Source of the DNA: JBBPZA01 sp963728925
GTDB taxonomy: Bacteria; Actinomycetota; Thermoleophilia; Solirubrobacterales; Solirubrobacteraceae
NCBI GenBank assembly: GCA_963728925.1
Contig: CAVSMB010000031.1
Location: 189,614-253,613, forward strand
Reading direction: 5' to 3'
DNA: 64,000 bases
Under the pieces are notes generated by a model that saw only the letters and a program-made list of their open reading frames with translations, ran no database searches and was not told the origin of the DNA. The position numbers and the translations under genes are program-made. Of this stretch, positions 59,873-64,000 are shown piece by piece (within the stretch, counting starts at the first letter, position 1; each line of letters begins with the position of its first letter).

Positions 59873-60400
59873 ATGACACACGCGCTCACTCCTCAGTGCC
59901 GGCGCCCGCGGACGCGAGCGGCCCTGCCCCTTGCACTGCTCGCGGGCGCCTTGGTGGCGGTGGCGATCGGAGCGCCAGCGGCCAGCGCCAAGACCGTCAC
60001 CCTGCACCTGTTCTCACGCGGGACGAGCAGCACGTTCGTCGACGCGCAAGGGCACCCGGTGCCCGCGAGCGCACCGCCGGCGGTCGGCGATACGTTCGAC
60101 AACACCGGGATCGATTACGTCGGGAACCACAAGCATCACGCCCCCAAGCCCGATGGCTCGGACCACCTCCGCTGCACGATCAGGAGCATCGGCAGCACTG
60201 GTCCGACTGTGCTGTGCAGCGGTCAGATCGCGATCGGCGGCTCGATGCTCCTCGCGAACGACGAGACGTTCACGCTGTCGGCCAGCCCTCCGCCCACTCC
60301 GATCAACGGAGGCACCGGAATCTACCGGCACGCGCACGGCCTGATCACCCCGATCAACATCGGTAACAACACGGACTTCACGATCAAAGTCACGTACTGA
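59873..60400 (+). CDS. Secreted barrel-like protein (allene oxide cyclase/dirigent-like)
   Basis: 175 residues with a clear signal peptide (basic start, LPLALLAGALVAVAIGAPAA, cleavage near ASA-K). The mature part has alternating beta strands: TVTLHLFSRGTSSTFVDAQG, DTFDNTGIDYVGNHKHH, TVLCSGQIAIGGSMLLAND, GGTGIYRHAHGLITPINIG. The strand order, the glycine-rich GGTGIYRHA element and the terminal F-T-I-K-V strand resemble the allene oxide cyclase/dirigent barrel seen in other actinobacterial exported proteins. Function unknown. Strong GGAGG site. Confidence 0.72.
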   Translation: MTHALTPQCRRPRTRAALPLALLAGALVAVAIGAPAASAKTVTLHLFSRGTSSTFVDAQGHPVPASAPPAVGDTFDNTGIDYVGNHKHHAPKPDGSDHLRCTIRSIGSTGPTVLCSGQIAIGGSMLLANDETFTLSASPPPTPINGGTGIYRHAHGLITPINIGNNTDFTIKVTY

Positions 60401-60972
60401 TCTGTTGCTGGTCGTCCGGAGCAGCAACGAGATCGACGATTGGGTCGCTCACCGCTCGCCGAGGGAACGCACGCGTCGGGCTAGCTACGACCGACCGCTG
60501 GATGCGCCCGCCGCTTCCGGTTCGACTCGGCCGAGCGGGAGCTGACCTCGGGCTCGAGACTTTGATCGCGCGTGGCGGGCAGGTCGCCGACTGCGCTGCT
60601 GCTCTGTGACTAAACGAGCCATCTGCCGGCCGTGGTCGGCACGACCAGAGTGACCGCTTTCGGACAGAAGCGGTCATGACGTCGTGGCCTACGCGCAGGG
60701 ACGCGACGCCGTCTCCTCGCCGGTTCCATGGATGCCTGGCCGGACCAGCTCCCTGCTTCTGGCGACCAGCAGGTCCTTCGTGCTGATCCGCCAGGCGCCC
60801 GCTTTGTCCGCGATACGCAACTCTGGTCGGGCGCAGACGGGACTGCTCCGTCTGTTCCGCAGCGGGCGTATCCCGCTCGCCGCCGGGAACGCTCGCATCC
60901 CACGCGATTGCGATAGTGCGGCTTCGCACTCCTCGACACGATCCACTCGCCAAGCGTCGGCGGTTCATCTGG
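60401..60972. other. 570-bp gap with one short inverted repeat
   Basis: No gene I can defend. GACCGCTT-TCGGACAG-AAGCGGTC (60651-60674) is a perfect 8-bp inverted repeat with an 8-base loop. The stretch 60,680-60,940 has open frames on both strands but neither looks like protein. The gap separates a plus-strand gene from a minus-strand operon, so terminators are expected. Confidence 0.4.
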
Positions 60973-61626
60973 CTAGTGCTCGCCCGCGTCTTGCACGAGC
61001 AGGGCGATCTGGACGCGGTTGTCGACGTCGAGCTTGTCGAGCAGGCGGGAGACGTGGGCCTTGACCGTGGGGACGGAGAGGTGCAGCGCTGCGGCGATCT
61101 CGGCGTTGGCGTGGCCGCGGCCGACGGCGAGGGCGACGTCGTGCTCGCGTGGGGTGAGCGTGGCCATGCGGTCGCGGGCGTGGTCGGTGCGGGCGGCCGC
61201 GTCGGAGTCGCCGGCCACGAGGGAGATGAGCCGGCGTGTGACCGCGGGGGAGAGCATCCCGTCGCCGGCGTGGACGAGCTCGATCGCGCGGACGATCTCC
61301 GTCGGCGGGGTGTCTTTCAGGAGGAAGCCGGCTGCTCCGGCCTGCAGCGCGCGCAGGACGAGCTCGTCGGCGTCGAACGTGGTGAGGACGACGACGGCGG
61401 GCGGGTGGGGCTGCGCGGCGAGCAGCCGGGTGGCCGCGATTCCGTCGAGCTGCGGCATGCGGATGTCCATGAGGACGACGTCGGGGCGGTGGTGGTCGAC
61501 CGCGCCGAGCACCTCGCGGCCGTCCGCGGCCTCGGCGACCACGTCGAGGTTCGCGGCGCCGGCGAGCATGATCCGCAGGCCGGAGCGCACGAGCGCGTCG
61601 TCGTCGACGAGCAGGACGCGGATCAT
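60973..61626 (-). CDS. NarL/LuxR response regulator
   Basis: 217 residues. Receiver MIRVLLVDDDALVRSGLRIM with phosphoacceptor Asp54 in VLMDIRMPQLDG and lysine in FLLKDTPP; LuxR helix-turn-helix LTPREHDVALAVGRGHANAE and PTVKAHVSRLLDKLDVDNRV. Its start overlaps the kinase stop (ATGA). The ABC transporter divergent from the kinase is the likely target, a common arrangement in actinobacteria. Confidence 0.94.
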   Translation of the reverse strand: MIRVLLVDDDALVRSGLRIMLAGAANLDVVAEAADGREVLGAVDHHRPDVVLMDIRMPQLDGIAATRLLAAQPHPPAVVVLTTFDADELVLRALQAGAAGFLLKDTPPTEIVRAIELVHAGDGMLSPAVTRRLISLVAGDSDAAARTDHARDRMATLTPREHDVALAVGRGHANAEIAAALHLSVPTVKAHVSRLLDKLDVDNRVQIALLVQDAGEH

Positions 61627-62819
61627 CGTGGCAGGCGGGCGCGCAGGACGAACGCGCCGTCGGGGTCGACGCCGTGCTCGAGCGTGCCGCCGGCGAGCGA
61701 GACGCGCTCGGCGAGCCCGATCAGGCCGGTCCCCGCCCCGGGCAGCGCAGATCCCACGCCGACCGCCACCGGCGCGAGGCTGCGGACCTCGACCTGCAGG
61801 TCGCCGTCGGGCGCGCGGACGGTGAGCGTCACCGCTGCTCCCGGCGCGTGCTTGCGCGCGTTCGTCAGGCCCTCCTGCGCGATCCGGTACGCGGTGCGCC
61901 CGACGGCGGCGGGCGGCGCCGCGTCGCCAAGCTCGATGCGGGCGGTGACCCGCATCCCGGCCGCGCGCGACTCCTCGACGAGGGCGGCGAGGTCGGCGAG
62001 CGTCGGCTGGGGCGGTTGCGTCAGACTCTCGCCGCCGTCCTCGCGCAGGACGCCGATCACGCCGCGCAACTCCTCGAGCGCCGTCTTCGCGCTCTCGCGG
62101 ATCACGCCGGCCGCCTCGGCGACCTCCTCGGCCGGGGCGTCCTGGCGGAACTCGAGTGCGCCGGCGTGGACGGATAGCAGCGAGAGGCGGTGGGCGAGGA
62201 CGTCGTGCATCTCGCGGGCGATCCGCTGCCGCTCGGCCGCGCGGGCCTCGTCCCCGGCGCGATTGGCCTGCGCGCGCAGCGATCGCACGAGCTCTCGCCG
62301 CGCGCGTACGAAGAGGCCCCAGCCGAGCACGACGCCCGTCAGCAGCAGGCAGGCCCCCGCGTTGACCCAGTAGCTCCCGGCGGGGGGGTAGAGCAGCGGG
62401 CTCGCGAAGACCCAGGCGATCAGGAGGCCGACGATGATGGCCAGATCACGGCCGCGAGCCCGGATCGCTGCGTTGAAGGTGGCGGCGAGGTTCGCGCCGG
62501 AGGCCGTGAGGATCACGAGCGCGACCGCCCCGATGCCGATCCCGACGGCGGCTGGATGGGTGCGCCGCCAGTGCAGCGAGACGAGCGTCGCGGCCCCGAC
62601 CGCGACGTCGACGACGCGCAGCCAGGGAGGGTGCATCTTCCAAGTGCCCGCGAGGGTGGCGGCGCTGATCGCGAACGCGACCAGGTAGATCATCGCGTCC
62701 GCGGCGCGGTCGCGGCGGCCGCGCTCCTCGTCGGGGGCGTCGATGACGACGCCGGGCAGCGCGGAGCGCAACCAGCCGGACAGGCCATCGGTAAAGCGTG
62801 CTGTGGCCGGGCGTGCCAT
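61623..62819 (-). CDS. DesK/NarL-type sensor histidine kinase
   Basis: 398 residues. About four or five membrane helices (residues 45-185), then phosphoacceptor RQRIAREMHDVLAHRLSLLS and HATPase with RIAQEGLTNARKHAPGA and GTGLIGLAERVSLAGG. The nucleotide-binding DxGxG box is degenerate (LAPVAVGVGSALPGAGTG), common in this group. It sits 136 bp from the divergent ABC transporter start and is coupled to the response regulator. Confidence 0.93.
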   Translation of the reverse strand: MARPATARFTDGLSGWLRSALPGVVIDAPDEERGRRDRAADAMIYLVAFAISAATLAGTWKMHPPWLRVVDVAVGAATLVSLHWRRTHPAAVGIGIGAVALVILTASGANLAATFNAAIRARGRDLAIIVGLLIAWVFASPLLYPPAGSYWVNAGACLLLTGVVLGWGLFVRARRELVRSLRAQANRAGDEARAAERQRIAREMHDVLAHRLSLLSVHAGALEFRQDAPAEEVAEAAGVIRESAKTALEELRGVIGVLREDGGESLTQPPQPTLADLAALVEESRAAGMRVTARIELGDAAPPAAVGRTAYRIAQEGLTNARKHAPGAAVTLTVRAPDGDLQVEVRSLAPVAVGVGSALPGAGTGLIGLAERVSLAGGTLEHGVDPDGAFVLRARLPR

Positions 62820-62955
62820 CGCTCGAGGACGAAGGCTAGGCGAGCGTCACGGCCGCGACCCCCTACCAAGGTCGTTGTCTGCCACCGCCGTGGGGCTCGG
62901 CGCGCGTAGCCCGCGGACCGTAGCCGCAGACCCGGCGGGCGGGGAGTCTGCGGGC

Positions 62956-63894
62956 ATGATCCAAACCACGGGACTCACCAAGCGGCTCGGCGGGCGCACC
63001 GTCGTCTCGGACGTCACATTCCGCTGCGAGCCGGGCACCGTCACGGGATTTCTCGGCCCCAACGGCGCCGGCAAGACCACGACGATGCGGATGCTCGTCG
63101 GCCTCTCGCAGCCCGACAGCGGCACGGCACGGATCCTCGGCGGGCGCTACCGCGACCTGCCGAACCCGGGCCGCCGCGTCGGCATCCTGCTCGACGCGTC
63201 CGCCCAGCACGCCGGGCGCCGCGGCCGCGAGGCGCTCGCCGTATCCGCCCAAACCATGGGCGTGCCGGCGCAGCGCGTCGACGCGCTGCTGAAGCTCGTC
63301 GGCCTCGACGAGACGGCGGCCCGGCGGCGTGTCGGCAAGTACTCGCTCGGCATGCGCCAGCGCCTCGGGTTCGCCCACGCACTGCTCGGCGACCCCGAGG
63401 TCCTGATCCTCGACGAGCCCGCCAACGGCCTCGATCCGGAAGGCATGCGCTGGATGCGGGGCCTGCTGCGCGACTTCGCCGACCGCGGCGGCACCGTGCT
63501 GCTCTCCTCGCACCTGCTGGCCGAGGTCGAGGCCGTGGCCGACCGGATGATGATCATCGGCGGCGGACGGATCCAGGCGCAGGGCACCCGCGCCGAGCTG
63601 CTGACCGAATCCAGGACCATCGTCGAGGCCGACGACCTCGCCGGGCTCGACGCCGCGCTTCACCGCGCCGGCCTGGCGACCCACCCGGCCGACGGCGATC
63701 GGCGGCTGGTCGAGGCCGAGCCCGAGGTCGTCGCCCGCGCGGCGATGGCCGACGGCGTCGTACTGCGCCGGCTCGCCCCAGCCGAGGACGCCGGCCTCGA
63801 ACGCCTCTTCTTCGAGCTAACCACCGGCGGCGCAAGCACCCCGTCAACGCAGACCGATTCGATCCGCCCCGAACTGGCAGGAGCAACCGCATGA
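62956..63894 (+). CDS. ABC transporter ATP-binding protein, exporter type
   Basis: 312 residues, DrrA/CcmA-like family. Walker A FLGPNGAGKTTTMRML, Q-loop region, signature KYSLGMRQRLGFAHA, Walker B VLILDEPANGLDPEGM, H-loop LLSSHLLAEVEAV. The C-terminal 90 residues are the usual DrrA-type extension. ATG at 62956. It overlaps the permease start (ATGA). With the divergent two-component system it probably forms a drug, peptide or lipid export module. Confidence 0.93.
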   Translation: MIQTTGLTKRLGGRTVVSDVTFRCEPGTVTGFLGPNGAGKTTTMRMLVGLSQPDSGTARILGGRYRDLPNPGRRVGILLDASAQHAGRRGREALAVSAQTMGVPAQRVDALLKLVGLDETAARRRVGKYSLGMRQRLGFAHALLGDPEVLILDEPANGLDPEGMRWMRGLLRDFADRGGTVLLSSHLLAEVEAVADRMMIIGGGRIQAQGTRAELLTESRTIVEADDLAGLDAALHRAGLATHPADGDRRLVEAEPEVVARAAMADGVVLRRLAPAEDAGLERLFFELTTGGASTPSTQTDSIRPELAGATA

Positions 63895-64000
63895 GCACCA
63901 CCACCCTCTCCCCACCGATCCCCGTGAACACCGCCGGCGTCCACGCGCGCCCCGGCCTCGGCCGCCTCGTCGCCGTCGAGCTGCGCAAGATGGTCGACAC
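63891..64000 (+). CDS. ABC transporter permease, 5' part only
   Basis: Starts ATG overlapping the ATPase stop and runs off the right edge after 36 codons: MSTTTLSPPIPVNTAGVHAR then PGLGRLVAVELRKMVD. The ending VAVELRKMVD is the amphipathic start typical of ABC-2 type permeases just before the first membrane helix. Partner of the ATPase upstream. Confidence 0.8.
   Translation, partial: MSTTTLSPPIPVNTAGVHARPGLGRLVAVELRKMVD

Noticed and set aside
60390..60968. 192-codon minus-strand frame in the gap before the second response regulator
   Set aside because: Low-complexity composition, no motif, no ribosome site, and it would overlap the secreted protein gene end.

Overview
The window is very G+C-rich DNA from an actinobacterium, most likely of the class Thermoleophilia (Solirubrobacterales-like). 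This rests on codon bias (almost every third position is G or C), System I cytochrome c maturation with a cysteine-type CcmE, DUF3467, the uvrC-rapZ-gap-tpiA neighbourhood, DGPF/ECF42 sigma pairs and many NarL-type two-component systems. The placement is by resemblance only. 

Layout. 1-9.7 kb: a c-di-GMP GGDEF/HD-GYP enzyme cut by the left edge, a TldE/PmbA-like protein, secG, ccmI-like/ccmF/ccmE, a zinc-ribbon protein, a Leu/Val/Phe dehydrogenase, and a frameshifted secreted beta-helix protein preceded by a ydaO-type (c-di-AMP) riboswitch. 9.8-13.3 kb: a nested mobile element. An IS630-type transposase gene is split by a 2.2-kb serine-recombinase element; removing the element at a shared 4-bp core restores the transposase frame exactly. 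13.4-16.7 kb: a TetR-like remnant, a twice-frameshifted GH3 glycosidase and tRNA-Gly(CCC). 17-19 kb: the second cytochrome c/thiol-redox cluster (TlpA/ResA-like, CcmH-like, CcdA). 19-29.7 kb: argS, rlmH, DUF3467, an M48 protease, a phosphoesterase, a lipoprotein and Ser/Thr kinase pair, a TylF-like methyltransferase, a fused ECF sigma/class I glutamine amidotransferase, tgt, hsp20 and marR. 29.8-36.5 kb: lower glycolysis operon gap-pgk-tpiA-gpmI beside rapZ and uvrC. Here pgk survives only as a 100-codon in-frame remnant, and yvcK and whiA are absent from their usual place. 36.5-45 kb: metabolic genes (threonine aldolase, enoyl-CoA hydratase, molybdopterin oxidoreductase), two truncated genes abutting head to head, a protein with hexapeptide repeats and a cysteine every third residue, an NmrA-like reductase, an M43 metalloprotease and a hydrolase. 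45-56 kb: a decayed island with broken genes, fragments of ISL3 and other IS elements, an ArdC-like remnant, an ECF42/DGPF pair, a lone MreB, a frameshifted tyrosine integrase, one intact IS1380 element with 5-bp target duplication and a damaged IS110. 56-64 kb: two LuxR-type two-component systems, a secreted barrel-like protein, and an ABC exporter whose permease is cut by the right edge. 

How the genes work together. The two ccm loci together supply haem ligation (CcmF), haem chaperoning (CcmE) and apocytochrome thiol reduction (CcdA, TlpA, CcmH); ccmABCD are not in the window. gap, tpiA and gpmI would form a glycolytic operon, but a functional Pgk would have to come from elsewhere. Frameshifts fall almost only in secreted, surface or mobile genes while long housekeeping genes are intact, which suggests real decay more than poor sequence. 

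Most worth a second look: the recombinase element in IS630 and its recombinase read-through into target DNA, the sigma factor/amidotransferase fusion, the cysteine-ladder protein, the riboswitch probably separated from its promoter by an IS, the collapsed pgk, and an arginyl-tRNA synthetase lacking the HIGH histidines.
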